Notes: a model not told the origin generated them from the sequence alone. A stretch of 18,394 bases of DNA from an uncultured Eubacteriales bacterium (GCA_934444695.1 CAKSDF010000023.1:1-18394); one strand, 5' to 3'; shown: positions 1-7,148, counted from the first letter of the stretch. Numbers and translations: made by a program.

Positions 1-1256
1 ATCCGTTTCATACCGTTGAAAATGTCAAGGACGGTCTCAGGCAATACGGCTTTACCGAGCTTTTTGAAAAGGACGATTTTAAAATAAAACGGGGCAAAAA
101 CTATTTTCTTTCCCGAAACGGCTCATCTCTTATTGCCTTTAAAATTCCTGAGGCTCAGGCCGGAGGATATAATATCTTTTGCTGCCACAGCGATTCCCCA
201 ACATTCAAGATAAAGGAAAATCCCGAGCGGGTGTGCGAAGGAGCATATACTACACTTAATGTGGAATTTTACGGCGGCGGGGTTGTATACCGCTGGTTTG
301 ATCGGCCTCTTTCGATTTCGGGAAGGGTTTTTGTAAAAAGCGAAGATGGGGTGAAGGCCCGCCTCGTCAATTTCCGCAAGGATATGCTTTGCATTCCGAG
401 CCTTGCGCCTCATATGATGTCTGCGGGAGAAGCCTATGAAAAGGTGAAGATTCAAAAGGAACTTTGTCCCCTTGCTTCTCTCGATAAAGATTTTTGTTTG
501 AACGGAATTTTGGCCGACACGCTTTGTGCAAAAAAGCAAGATATTCTTTCCTATGATCTGTTCCTTTATCCCACCAAAAAGGCCAAGGTATGGGGACAAA
601 AGGATGAATTCTTTTCGGCCCCGAGGATAGACGATCTGCTTTGCGCATATACGGGACTTCGCGGATTTTTACAAAGTGAAAACGACAGCAGGATATCCCT
701 TTACACCCTTTTCGACAATGAGGAGGTGGGAAGCTCTTCCCGCCAGGGTGCACTTTCGGATTTTCTTGTTTTAACACTTAAACGTATAAATTCTGCTTTG
801 GGGTTTGATGAGGAACAGCTTTACCGCGACCTTTCAAAGAGCTTTGCCCTTTCGGCCGACAACGGCCATGCCCTCCATCCAAACTACCCCGAAAAGGCCG
901 ACCCCACCAACAGACCGGTTATGGGCGGCGGTGTGCTTTTAAAATATTCGGCCAACCAAAAATATACCACCGACGGACTTTCGGCGGCGGTGTTTAAGAC
1001 AATACTTGAGCAAAACGGAGTGCCCTTTCAGGTGTTCACAAATCATTCGGATGTGGCCGGCGGTTGTACACTCGGCAATCTTTCGACCCGTCAGGTGTCC
1101 CTTTGCACGGCCGACATCGGAGCGGCTCAGCTTGCTATGCATTCTCCGGTGGAGACCTGCTCGTCAAAGGATGCCGTAAGCCTTATACTTGCCGCAAAGG
1201 CCTTTTACAGCTCGGCAGCGGAAATTGAGCCCGACGGAAGCTTTTTGGTCAAGTAA
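1..1256 (+). CDS. M18 family aspartyl-type aminopeptidase, 5' end missing
   Basis: Dinuclear zinc exopeptidase of the M18 family, a cytoplasmic enzyme that removes N-terminal residues, often acidic ones, from peptides. The reading frame is open from base 3, giving 417 residues before the stop. The first visible residues, PFHTVENV, match the conserved SPFH block near the family N terminus, so only about 10-15 residues should lie outside the window. Counting the first codon at base 3 as residue 1, the expected metal and catalytic residues are visible: His62 in CHSDSP, Asp210 in RIDDL, Glu240/Glu241 in DNEEVGSSSRQGA, Asp286 in DNGHALHP and His380 in MHS. The glycine-rich GGCTLG block also fits. 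An internal GTG at 231 would give a shorter protein but would lose the first zinc ligand, so it is not the start. No clear terminator follows. Confidence 0.93.
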   Translation, partial: PFHTVENVKDGLRQYGFTELFEKDDFKIKRGKNYFLSRNGSSLIAFKIPEAQAGGYNIFCCHSDSPTFKIKENPERVCEGAYTTLNVEFYGGGVVYRWFDRPLSISGRVFVKSEDGVKARLVNFRKDMLCIPSLAPHMMSAGEAYEKVKIQKELCPLASLDKDFCLNGILADTLCAKKQDILSYDLFLYPTKKAKVWGQKDEFFSAPRIDDLLCAYTGLRGFLQSENDSRISLYTLFDNEEVGSSSRQGALSDFLVLTLKRINSALGFDEEQLYRDLSKSFALSADNGHALHPNYPEKADPTNRPVMGGGVLLKYSANQKYTTDGLSAAVFKTILEQNGVPFQVFTNHSDVAGGCTLGNLSTRQVSLCTADIGAAQLAMHSPVETCSSKDAVSLILAAKAFYSSAAEIEPDGSFLVK

Positions 1257-1290
1257 ACGGCGAGCCAACCTCTTTTGTTTAAAAGGCTGA

Positions 1291-1346
1291 AATCGGCAGC
1301 GGGATTTAATCCACCGGATGCCGGTGTAAAATCGGTATCGGGATTT
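1291..1346. repeat. 17-base direct repeat pair
   Basis: Bases 1291-1307 and 1330-1346 read AATCGGCAGCGGGATTT and AATCGGTATCGGGATTT, 15 of 17 identical, with starts 39 bases apart. Between them lies a small hairpin: CACCGG at 1312-1317, ATG loop, CCGGTG at 1321-1326. There is no T tract, so it is not a terminator. The repeats lie in the non-coding gap between the aminopeptidase and the oxidoreductase. Function unknown. Confidence 0.5.
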
Positions 1347-1372
1347 GACGGTGTATGCTTGCCGATTGCATT

Positions 1373-1402
1373 TTTAAAGCTTGTGAGATTTAAAGCTTAT
1401 GA
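1373..1402. repeat. 14-base tandem-like repeat upstream of oxidoreductase
   Basis: TTTAAAGCTTGTGA (1373-1386) and TTTAAAGCTTATGA (1389-1402) differ at one base and have a 16-base period. They lie 76-105 bases before the oxidoreductase ATG, where a promoter or regulator site would be expected. I could not identify a convincing -35/-10 pair here. Each copy contains the palindrome AAGCTT. Confidence 0.45.
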
Positions 1403-1477
1403 TAATGGCGCGGGATGGGACTTCGCACCTATTTGAAAATGAAAAACACTGCACCAATTTTATCGGAAGGTGATAAA

Positions 1478-2104
1478 ATGGAAACAATTCTTTTTATAAA
1501 TGCCTGTATAAGAGAATCCTCGAGAACCAAGAAGCTTGCCGATGCTGCTTTGAAACAATATATTGCGGAAAGAACGGCCGGGGAAGAAAAAACCGAGAAA
1601 AAATCGCTTTTCGGAGAAATTTTTAAGACAAATGTTATCGAACGTGATCTTGCCTGTTTTCCCGTTGCTCCGCTTGACAAAAGCGGCCTTGAAAGAAGAG
1701 AAAACGGCGGTGATACAGGCTTTGACGGTTCGTTTTTTGAGCTTGCCAAGGAGTTTTCATCGGCCGAAACCGTTATTGTGGCCGCACCCTATTGGGATCT
1801 GAGCTTTCCGGCGGTTTTAAAGGCATATTTCGAGGCGGTGTGCGTCTGCGGACTGACCTTCCATTATGGTGAGGACGGCATGCCCCATTCCCTTTGCAAA
1901 GCAAAAAGGCTTATATATGTCACCACATCGGGCGGATACATCGGTGAGATGAACTTTGGATTTGATTATGTAAAGGGTCTTTGCAAAATCTTTTTTGAAA
2001 TAGACGATGCGCGTTTTATAAGCGCTCAAGGCCTTGACATCGACGGAAACGACCCTGAAAAGATTCTCTTCGATGCAATAGACCGATTGACATTTGATTT
2101 TTGA
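1478..2104 (+). CDS. Flavodoxin-like NAD(P)H-dependent oxidoreductase (azoreductase/quinone reductase type)
   Basis: FMN-dependent flavodoxin-fold reductase (Flavodoxin_2 family), 208 aa, close to the usual 200-210 aa of AzoR-type enzymes. Such proteins transfer two electrons from NAD(P)H to quinones, azo compounds or nitroaromatics in the cytoplasm. The N-terminal strand ILFINACIRESSR (residues 4-16) carries the FMN-phosphate loop. APYWDLSFPAVLKAYFEAV (starting at residue 103) matches the family's aPmyNFsiPa.LKa block, and GLTFHYGEDG and TSGGYIGE match the following conserved segments. The ATG at 1478 is chosen because GGAAGG sits just upstream at 1465-1470; a GTG/TTG extension to 1415 has no ribosome site and adds unconserved residues. 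First gene of a closely spaced run, with 22 bases to the next start. The natural substrate cannot be read from the sequence. Confidence 0.82.
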   Translation: METILFINACIRESSRTKKLADAALKQYIAERTAGEEKTEKKSLFGEIFKTNVIERDLACFPVAPLDKSGLERRENGGDTGFDGSFFELAKEFSSAETVIVAAPYWDLSFPAVLKAYFEAVCVCGLTFHYGEDGMPHSLCKAKRLIYVTTSGGYIGEMNFGFDYVKGLCKIFFEIDDARFISAQGLDIDGNDPEKILFDAIDRLTFDF

Positions 2105-2126
2105 TAACGGGCAGGAAGGCAAAAAT

Positions 2127-2660
2127 ATGAAAAAAACAAAAGAGAGAAATAAAATTATAAAAGAGCTTCTTGACATAACCGACAGGGAATTTACCGATGA
2201 GGAGCTTATTCATAAGCTTATTATGACAGAAATGACCGAAAAGGACAGTGACAACGAAAAGACCTCTTTCGGACAGCGCGCCGCCGACGCGGTGGCAAAA
2301 TTCGCGGGGAGCTGGGCGTTTATTTTCAGCTTTATTGCGGTTATGGTCATATGGATGGTGCTTAATGTCATGCTGGCGCAGAAGGCCTTCGACGCATATC
2401 CGTTTATTCTGCTCAATCTTGTGCTTTCGTGTATTGCGGCGGTACAGGCACCTCTTATAATGATGAGCCAGAACCGTCAGGAGGCCAAGGACAGAAAACG
2501 TGCCGAAAACGATTATAAGATTAATCTTAAAAATGAGCTGATAATCGATGACCTTCATAAAAAGCTTGATATGGTTCTTGAAAATCAAAAGAAAATAGAG
2601 AAAAAACTTTGCGAAATTGAATGCTCTGATCACCCGGTTCAAAGCGATAAAAGCAAGTAA
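2127..2660 (+). CDS. DUF1003 family membrane protein
   Basis: 177 aa protein of the DUF1003 family; its biochemical role is not established. After a charged N-terminal segment there are two predicted membrane helices, about residues 61-83 and 93-113. These are joined and followed by the family hallmark YPFILLNLVLS.IAAVQAPLIMMSQNRQ, which is almost invariant in DUF1003 proteins. The C-terminal part, about 117-165, is strongly charged with heptad-like leucines and isoleucines and is probably a coiled coil on the cytoplasmic side. The start at 2127 is supported by AGGAAGG at 2113-2119, seven bases upstream; a start at 2094 would overlap the previous gene and has no such site. The position between a reductase and an ABC exporter suggests co-transcription, not a shared function. 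Confidence 0.85.
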   Translation: MKKTKERNKIIKELLDITDREFTDEELIHKLIMTEMTEKDSDNEKTSFGQRAADAVAKFAGSWAFIFSFIAVMVIWMVLNVMLAQKAFDAYPFILLNLVLSCIAAVQAPLIMMSQNRQEAKDRKRAENDYKINLKNELIIDDLHKKLDMVLENQKKIEKKLCEIECSDHPVQSDKSK

Positions 2661-2686
2661 AAACCTTTTTGAAAGGCGTTGATAAA

Positions 2687-3607
2687 ATGGAGAATGAAGA
2701 AGTTATAAAAATCGAGCACCTTAATAAATCCTTCGGCGAGCTAAAGGCGGTAAACGATCTGTCCTTTTCGGTGAAAAAGGGAGAGTTTTTTGCCTTTTTG
2801 GGGGTCAACGGTGCCGGAAAATCCACCACCATTTCTATAATCTGCGGTCAGCTTAAAAAGGACAGCGGCGAGGTTACAGTCTGCGGGGAAAGTGTGGAAA
2901 AGGGACTTGATAAGATAACAAGAAAGCTTGGTGTGGTTTTTCAAAATTCCCTGCTTGATAAGCCCCTTACGGTAAGGCAAAACCTTCAAAGCCGCGCCGC
3001 ACTTTACGGAATAACCGGAAAGGATTTTGAAAGGCGGCTTTCTGAACTTTGCGAGCTGCTTGAGCTTTCGGATATTCTTGATAGGGCGGTTGCAAAGCTT
3101 TCAGGTGGACAGAGAAGGCGAGCCGACATTGCACGGGCACTGCTTCACGAGCCGGAAATTCTCATTTTAGACGAACCGACCACCGGCCTTGATCCGCAAA
3201 CCAGGAAGCTTTTGTGGGATGCGGTTACGAGCCTGAGAAATACCAAAAAGACCACGGTATTTTTAACCACTCACTATATGGAAGAGGCTGCCGACGCCGA
3301 TTATATTGTCATTCTGGACAGCGGAAAGATCTCGGCCAAGGGTACGCCGCTTTCACTTAAAAATACATACACCGGCGATTTTATCACCATATACGGCGCA
3401 CCAAAACAGGATGTTGAAAAACTCGGCCGACCCTTCACCGAAATACGCGATGCCTTTAGGGTAGAGGTGGAAAACACCGCCGCCGCAACCGAGCTTATTA
3501 TCTCTCATCCCGACCTTTTCAAGGATTATGAAATAACAAAGGGAAAGATGGACGATGTTTTTCTTGCGGTGACGGGAAAGAAACTGACGGGAGGTATGGA
3601 CAAATGA
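2687..3607 (+). CDS. ABC transporter ATP-binding protein (DrrA-like, ABC-2 exporter)
   Basis: Nucleotide-binding subunit, 306 aa, of an ABC-2 type exporter. All ATPase motifs are intact: Walker A GVNGAGKS at 39-46, Q-loop Gln86, signature LSGGQ at 138-142, Walker B ILILDE at 158-163 and the switch His196 in TTHYMEEA. About 85 residues follow the ATPase core, a C-terminal extension typical of DrrA/NodI-like drug, lipid or antibiotic exporters. The ATG at 2687 follows GAAAGGCG at 2671-2678; an in-frame TTG at 2669 has no ribosome site. The stop overlaps the permease start (ATGA, 3604-3607), indicating translational coupling and a complex with that protein. The exported substrate is unknown. Confidence 0.93.
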   Translation: MENEEVIKIEHLNKSFGELKAVNDLSFSVKKGEFFAFLGVNGAGKSTTISIICGQLKKDSGEVTVCGESVEKGLDKITRKLGVVFQNSLLDKPLTVRQNLQSRAALYGITGKDFERRLSELCELLELSDILDRAVAKLSGGQRRRADIARALLHEPEILILDEPTTGLDPQTRKLLWDAVTSLRNTKKTTVFLTTHYMEEAADADYIVILDSGKISAKGTPLSLKNTYTGDFITIYGAPKQDVEKLGRPFTEIRDAFRVEVENTAAATELIISHPDLFKDYEITKGKMDDVFLAVTGKKLTGGMDK

Positions 3608-4503
3608 AACAGCTTGGCGCACTGACTCTCCGCAATATGCGGTTGTATTTTAAAGACAAAGGGCTTTTCTTTGTTTCCCTCATAACCCCCGCCATTTTGC
3701 TTGTGCTTTTTGTGACATTCCTCGGAAACATCTATAAGAACAGCTTCCTTTCGGCACTTCCTCCGGGACTTTTAAACGGAGATTCTCTTATCGATGCAAC
3801 GGTTGGCGGGCAGCTTATATCCTCGCTTTTGGCGGTGTCCTGCGTTACCGTAGCCTTTTGCTCCAACATACTTATGGTTCAGGACAGGGCAAACGGCACC
3901 ATAAACGATCTGACAGTCACCCCCGTAAAACGTCCCCTTCTTGCGGCATCGTATTTTACGGCCTGCACGCTTTCCACACTCATTGTTAACCTTGTGGCAA
4001 CCGGCCTTTGCTTTTTGTATCTTGCAAAGGTGGGATGGTATATGAGCGCAGGAGATACGGCGGCCTTGATACTTGATGTTGTAATGCTGTCCCTTTTCGG
4101 CGTTGCTCTTTCATCGTTTATCCACTTCTTCCTTAAAACTCAGGGGCAGGCATCGGCCGTCGGAACGGTGGTAAGCGCAGGCTACGGTTTCTTGTGCGGA
4201 GCATATATGCCCATTTCAAATTTTTCCGATTCGCTTCAGAAATTTATGTCCTTCCTGCCCGGCACATACGGCACCAGCCTTTTGAGAAACCACGCCATGG
4301 CAGGAGTTTTCAGAGAGATGAAGAACATAGGATTCCCCGCGGAGGTTGTGGAAAGCATAAGGGATTCGGTGGATTGCAATATATACTTTTTCTCGAACGA
4401 AGTAAAGACCGGCACCATGTATACCGTGCTTTGTATAACCGTTGCGGTGCTTCTTGCGGCCTATATTGCGGCTAATGCCATCCGCGCCAAAAGAGCGGCT
4501 TAA
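3604..4503 (+). CDS. ABC-2 type transporter permease
   Basis: Membrane subunit of the exporter, 299 aa, of the ABC2_membrane type. A short cytoplasmic amphipathic N terminus (LTLRNMRLYFKDKG) precedes about six hydrophobic helices near residues 23-42, 73-92, 117-139, 152-176, 184-205 and 275-293. The cytoplasmic segment after helix 2, QDRANGTINDLTVTPVKR, corresponds to the coupling helix region that contacts the ATPase. A long loop of about 65 residues between helices 5 and 6 is predicted outside. It overlaps the ATPase gene by four bases and is the last gene of the run. One ATPase and one six-helix permease imply a functional 2+2 transporter. Confidence 0.9.
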   Translation: MKQLGALTLRNMRLYFKDKGLFFVSLITPAILLVLFVTFLGNIYKNSFLSALPPGLLNGDSLIDATVGGQLISSLLAVSCVTVAFCSNILMVQDRANGTINDLTVTPVKRPLLAASYFTACTLSTLIVNLVATGLCFLYLAKVGWYMSAGDTAALILDVVMLSLFGVALSSFIHFFLKTQGQASAVGTVVSAGYGFLCGAYMPISNFSDSLQKFMSFLPGTYGTSLLRNHAMAGVFREMKNIGFPAEVVESIRDSVDCNIYFFSNEVKTGTMYTVLCITVAVLLAAYIAANAIRAKRAA

Positions 4504-4640
4504 AAGGGAAAAAGGCGGGATTTAAAGTCGGCTTAATAAGCTAAAAAAAGCAGTTTAAAAATACCGCTTTAAATGATTATAAAAAAGATGACAGGCAGAT
4601 AATTCGTCCCCGCAACATTTGCCGAAAAGGAGAGGTAAAA

Positions 4641-5207
4641 ATGGAGAAAAACGAGCTTTATATTAACATCGAAGTAAACGGCAAGATACATAAAATCGAC
4701 ATTAATCACAACGAGGAAATAGGCGACGCGGAATTTTTCGTCGACGGAGAGGCAGTAAATGCCGCAGGCTCGATGATCTTCCGCGGATCAAAGTTTAAAT
4801 TCCCGGTGGACGGTGCCGAGGTCATAATAACCATTATGAAAAACGACGGCGAGTATGATTATAACTGCTTTGTAAACGGTATATCGGTTAAAGATAAAGC
4901 TCCGTTTACCGTGGACGGTATGGATTATCCGTCAAAGATCAGCTGGGAGCAAAAACGCAAGGGCGGCAAGGGAAGATACATTCTCAGTGAGGTGCTGAAG
5001 GGTGTAATCCTCGGATGCATTATATTTTTCGCTCTGTTTTTAACCAAGTCGTTTGCTCCGAGAATTTTCTCGTCCTTTGAAAGGTATAAGGCGCTGTTTG
5101 CCGTTGCGTGCATCGTTTTACCGTCGGCATTTTTTGCTCTCATAGCCGCAGGAGACTATAAAAAGAACGAAAAGGCCTATGAAAAATATAACGAGTACAA
5201 CAAATAG
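4641..5207 (+). CDS. Two-TM membrane protein with FAIM1-like N-terminal beta domain
   Basis: Uncharacterised 188 aa protein. Residues 1 to about 100 alternate short hydrophobic strands with turns (VNGKIHKIDI, EFFVDGEAV, FKFPVDGAEVIITI, YDYNCFVNGISV), a beta-rich domain. From memory, its order of motifs matches the first domain of eukaryotic FAIM1: HKI-acidic, H, VDG, F..V, a TI.I strand, Y-acidic-Y and NG.S.K. This is a recalled resemblance, not an alignment. Two membrane helices follow, about 118-138 and 150-171, then a charged tail. The basic stretch KRKGGKGR before helix 1 suggests the N-terminal domain and the tail are both cytoplasmic. AAGGAGAGG at 4627-4635 supports the ATG. The phosphoesterase starts 27 bases after its stop, so the two are probably co-transcribed. 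Function unknown. Confidence 0.75.
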   Translation: MEKNELYINIEVNGKIHKIDINHNEEIGDAEFFVDGEAVNAAGSMIFRGSKFKFPVDGAEVIITIMKNDGEYDYNCFVNGISVKDKAPFTVDGMDYPSKISWEQKRKGGKGRYILSEVLKGVILGCIIFFALFLTKSFAPRIFSSFERYKALFAVACIVLPSAFFALIAAGDYKKNEKAYEKYNEYNK

Positions 5208-5234
5208 CAGATATATCAATCGGAGGGATTTAAA

Positions 5235-6320
5235 ATGGATTTGAAGATAACAAAGGGAAAGGCAACCGATTTTGAAATCGAGCTTGCTGAAAACAGGCCG
5301 GTAAGAATACTGCAATTTACCGATCCGCAGATTACCGATATCGATACCACCCGCACAAAAATACGCTACGACCAGATAAAAGGGTGTTATTTCGGCGACG
5401 GCATTTTTGACGACGACTATCGTGTGTATGATCTGATGAATGAGGTGGTCGAGCGGGTAAAGCCCGACATAATAACCGTTACAGGCGACATTGTGTATGG
5501 CGAGACCGATGACAGCGGCGTTCATTTTTCGAGATTTATTGCCGAAATGGAAAAATACAAAATTCCCTGGATTCCCGTTTTCGGCAACCACGACAACGAA
5601 AGCGCCAAGGGAGTCAGATGGCAGTGCGCGCAGTTTGAAAAGGCCGAGTACTGTGTTTTCGCAAGAGGAAAGGTCACCGGCAACTGCAATTTCAGCGTGG
5701 CGGTCAAGGGTAAAGACAGGGTCGAGGCGCTGCTTATGATGCTTGATACCAACGGATGCCATGTTTTCAATAATCCCGGCACTTTGGGCGAGGGAATGAT
5801 GGCCGATAATCCCGACATCGACATAATCGAGCAGCGGGAAGGCATTTTCCCCGATCAGATAGAGTGGTATGAGCAGACGGTTAAAAATGCCAAGGAATTT
5901 TACGGGGATAATAATCTTCTCTCCCTTGCATTTTTCCACATTGCGCCGAGCAAGGCTATGGAGCTTTATGTCGAGCGCTACGGAAGCGTGAGCAGCCGTC
6001 TTGAAAAACAAGGGAAAGGCGATTTCGGCGCCATGGATAATTTCGAAGATACCGTGCCCGTTGATCTTGATCATTCTTTTGACGATATGGCAAGAAGGGT
6101 CGGCACAAAGGGTATGTTCTTCGGCCATGAGCACGAAAACAGCTTCAGTCTGCTTGACGGGGATATGCGGTACACCTTCGGCCTTAAAACGGGACTTCAC
6201 AACAGCTATCGTCTCGACCATGTGGGCGGCACTCTTATTACAGCCGACGGCAAAAACGCAAAGGTCGAGCATATTTATTACGACTATAAGCCCTATGATT
6301 TTGAAAAAAACAAAAAATAA
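5235..6320 (+). CDS. Calcineurin-like metallophosphoesterase
   Basis: Dinuclear-metal phosphoesterase, 361 aa. The five conserved blocks are present: FTDPQI with Asp30 and Gln32, TGDIV with Asp85, GNHDN at 117-121, FHI with His235, and GHEHEN with His298 and His300. In the first block the usual Asp-x-His is Asp-Pro-Gln, a variation also known from Cdc1/CPPED1-like relatives, so activity is likely retained. The C-terminal block YTFGLKTGLHNSYRLDHVGG closes the domain. There is no signal peptide, so it is probably cytoplasmic. The substrate (phosphomonoester, nucleotide or lipid-linked) cannot be deduced. GGAGGG at 5222-5227 supports the ATG. It is the last gene before a very strong terminator and is probably co-expressed with the FAIM1-like membrane protein. 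Confidence 0.88.
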   Translation: MDLKITKGKATDFEIELAENRPVRILQFTDPQITDIDTTRTKIRYDQIKGCYFGDGIFDDDYRVYDLMNEVVERVKPDIITVTGDIVYGETDDSGVHFSRFIAEMEKYKIPWIPVFGNHDNESAKGVRWQCAQFEKAEYCVFARGKVTGNCNFSVAVKGKDRVEALLMMLDTNGCHVFNNPGTLGEGMMADNPDIDIIEQREGIFPDQIEWYEQTVKNAKEFYGDNNLLSLAFFHIAPSKAMELYVERYGSVSSRLEKQGKGDFGAMDNFEDTVPVDLDHSFDDMARRVGTKGMFFGHEHENSFSLLDGDMRYTFGLKTGLHNSYRLDHVGGTLITADGKNAKVEHIYYDYKPYDFEKNKK

Positions 6321-6393
6321 ATGCACGCCCGACAAAAGCCATTTATCTGTATTAGGTATCTAATTGAATTGAGCGTTTGCAAGAAGTAAAAGC

Positions 6394-6434
6394 AACGACG
6401 GCCGAAACCACAGGGTTTCGGCCGTCGTTTTTTT
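6394..6434 (+). terminator. Strong intrinsic terminator after phosphoesterase
   Basis: A perfect 16-base-pair stem, arms 6394-6409 and 6414-6429, closes an ACAG tetraloop. It is followed by a T tract (6428-6434). It ends the transcript of the phosphoesterase. Confidence 0.95.
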
Positions 6435-6554
6435 GAATGTGTGGGCATCGGTTGTTTGTGACTGCGATGATAATCAGCAATGGGATGAAAAGCCTCGCCA
6501 ATAAGATGTTACGGAAGGGTTAAGCAATCGGTGCCTGAGCACAGGCTGTTTAAA

Positions 6555-6604
6555 ATAAAAACCGAAAATCGCCTGAGCTTTTTGGCTCAGACGATTTTCG
6601 GTTT
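6555..6604 (-). terminator. Intrinsic terminator of the SemiSWEET-like gene
   Basis: Arms 6559-6578 and 6585-6604 form a stem of about 19 pairs with a single C-A mismatch and a six-base loop. Read on the minus strand the hairpin is followed by TTTATTTT, so it terminates the minus-strand gene that ends at 6624. Read on the plus strand it lacks a T tract. Confidence 0.88.
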
Positions 6605-6623
6605 GTGAGAAGAAAAAAATATA

Positions 6624-6938
6624 TCAGTTCGCGGAATGGCATTTTACGGCGCGGACCATATGTCCGTGCTCTTCTCTGTGGTCATAGCCCTTGTTAACGA
6701 AGTAGACCACAAGGTTGGCCGATACAACTACGAGATTGAGAATGTATACGGCGAGGACATAATTTACATGTCCGGTCATAATCTTGGCAGTGATTCCGGC
6801 AACATAACCGGTGATGATGAGCAGGATGAACCACAGACTCATATTTTTAGCGGTTTTTGCTTTGTAGTTCTTGTATACCGAAAGGGGCCAAGAGCAACCA
6901 AAGCATATTAACATTGCAGCTTCTAATAATTCAGACAT
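6624..6938 (-). CDS. Small three-TM protein, SemiSWEET/PQ-loop-like transporter
   Basis: 104 aa integral membrane protein with three hydrophobic helices, about residues 3-22, 33-54 and 58-81, the size and layout of SemiSWEET half-transporters that dimerise to move sugars or similar small solutes. The segment after helix 1, YKNYKAKTAKNMSLWF, matches the K-T/S-k..S.. loop of the PQ-loop family. The canonical Pro-Gln in helix 1 is replaced by Trp17-Pro18, so the substrate is uncertain. The C-terminal tail (HREEHGHMVRAVKCHS) is charged and cytoplasmic or free. The ATG at 6938 is chosen because GAGGTG lies six bases upstream (CACCTC at 6945-6950 on the plus strand); a GTG inside that site would add three residues. 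It is divergent from lysR, whose product probably controls it. Confidence 0.68.
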   Translation of the reverse strand: MSELLEAAMLICFGCSWPLSVYKNYKAKTAKNMSLWFILLIITGYVAGITAKIMTGHVNYVLAVYILNLVVVSANLVVYFVNKGYDHREEHGHMVRAVKCHSAN

Positions 6939-6981
6939 TTTCCGCACCTCAAAATTTGTTTTGTTTTTTGTTTCTGTATGC

Positions 6982-7010
6982 AGTATAGCATTGACAAATC
7001 ATAATGTCTA
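6982..7010 (-). promoter_or_regulatory. Promoter of the SemiSWEET-like gene
   Basis: On the minus strand TAGACA (plus 7005-7010) is separated by 17 bases from TATACT (plus 6982-6987). Five of six -35 bases and most -10 bases match sigma-A consensus. The start would be near 6975, leaving a leader of about 37 bases. It overlaps the lysR promoter on the opposite strand. Confidence 0.7.
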
Positions 7011-7019
7011 ATATATAAT
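6991..7019 (+). promoter_or_regulatory. Promoter of the lysR gene
   Basis: TTGACA (6991-6996), 17-base spacer and TATAAT (7014-7019): a perfect sigma-A consensus. The start would be near 7026, giving a leader of about 120 bases before the lysR ATG. Confidence 0.85.
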
Positions 7020-7022
7020 TAA

Positions 7023-7047
7023 TATCAAATTGATAACTTTAAGTTAT
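7023..7047. promoter_or_regulatory. Two abutting T-N11-A palindromes, candidate LysR-family operator
   Basis: TATCAAATTGATA (7023-7035) is a 13-base palindrome around a central A, and ATAACTTTAAGTTAT (7033-7047) is a 15-base palindrome around a central T. Both contain the T-N11-A spacing typical of LysR-type regulator boxes. Relative to the predicted minus-strand start they lie at about -48 to -71, the usual activating position. Relative to the predicted lysR start they cover about -3 to +21, fitting autorepression. Confidence 0.65.
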
Positions 7048-7148
7048 ATAAGTGCAGTAGATACAAAGCTGAAAAACAATAGTATAAATTTTTGTTTTGA
7101 TTTTACAAATAAGTAATAAAAAACTGCGTTAAAAAGGGGAAAAAACAA

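Larger units (their letters stand above)
6321..6623. other. Convergent intergenic region, 303 bases, no gene
   Basis: Lies between the 3' ends of the phosphoesterase and the minus-strand SemiSWEET-like gene. It holds the two terminators listed separately. Between them is a small hairpin, GCCTG (6533-6537), AGCA loop, CAGGC (6542-6546), followed by only TGTTT. No credible open frame with a ribosome site was seen in the rest. Confidence 0.7.

Noticed and set aside
2016..2642. 208-codon minus-strand frame over the DUF1003 gene
   Set aside because: Antisense to a gene with clear family signature; hydrophobic runs mirror its membrane helices.
4547..4570. Possible terminator after the ABC permease
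   Set aside because: AAAGCAGT and ACCGCTTT pair with one mismatch around an eight-base AT-rich loop, but the stem is weak and no T tract follows.
5118..6335. 405-codon open frame on the minus strand
   Set aside because: It runs fully antisense to the phosphoesterase, which has all family motifs. The minus-strand translation shows no recognisable domain and follows from codon composition; no ribosome site was seen.
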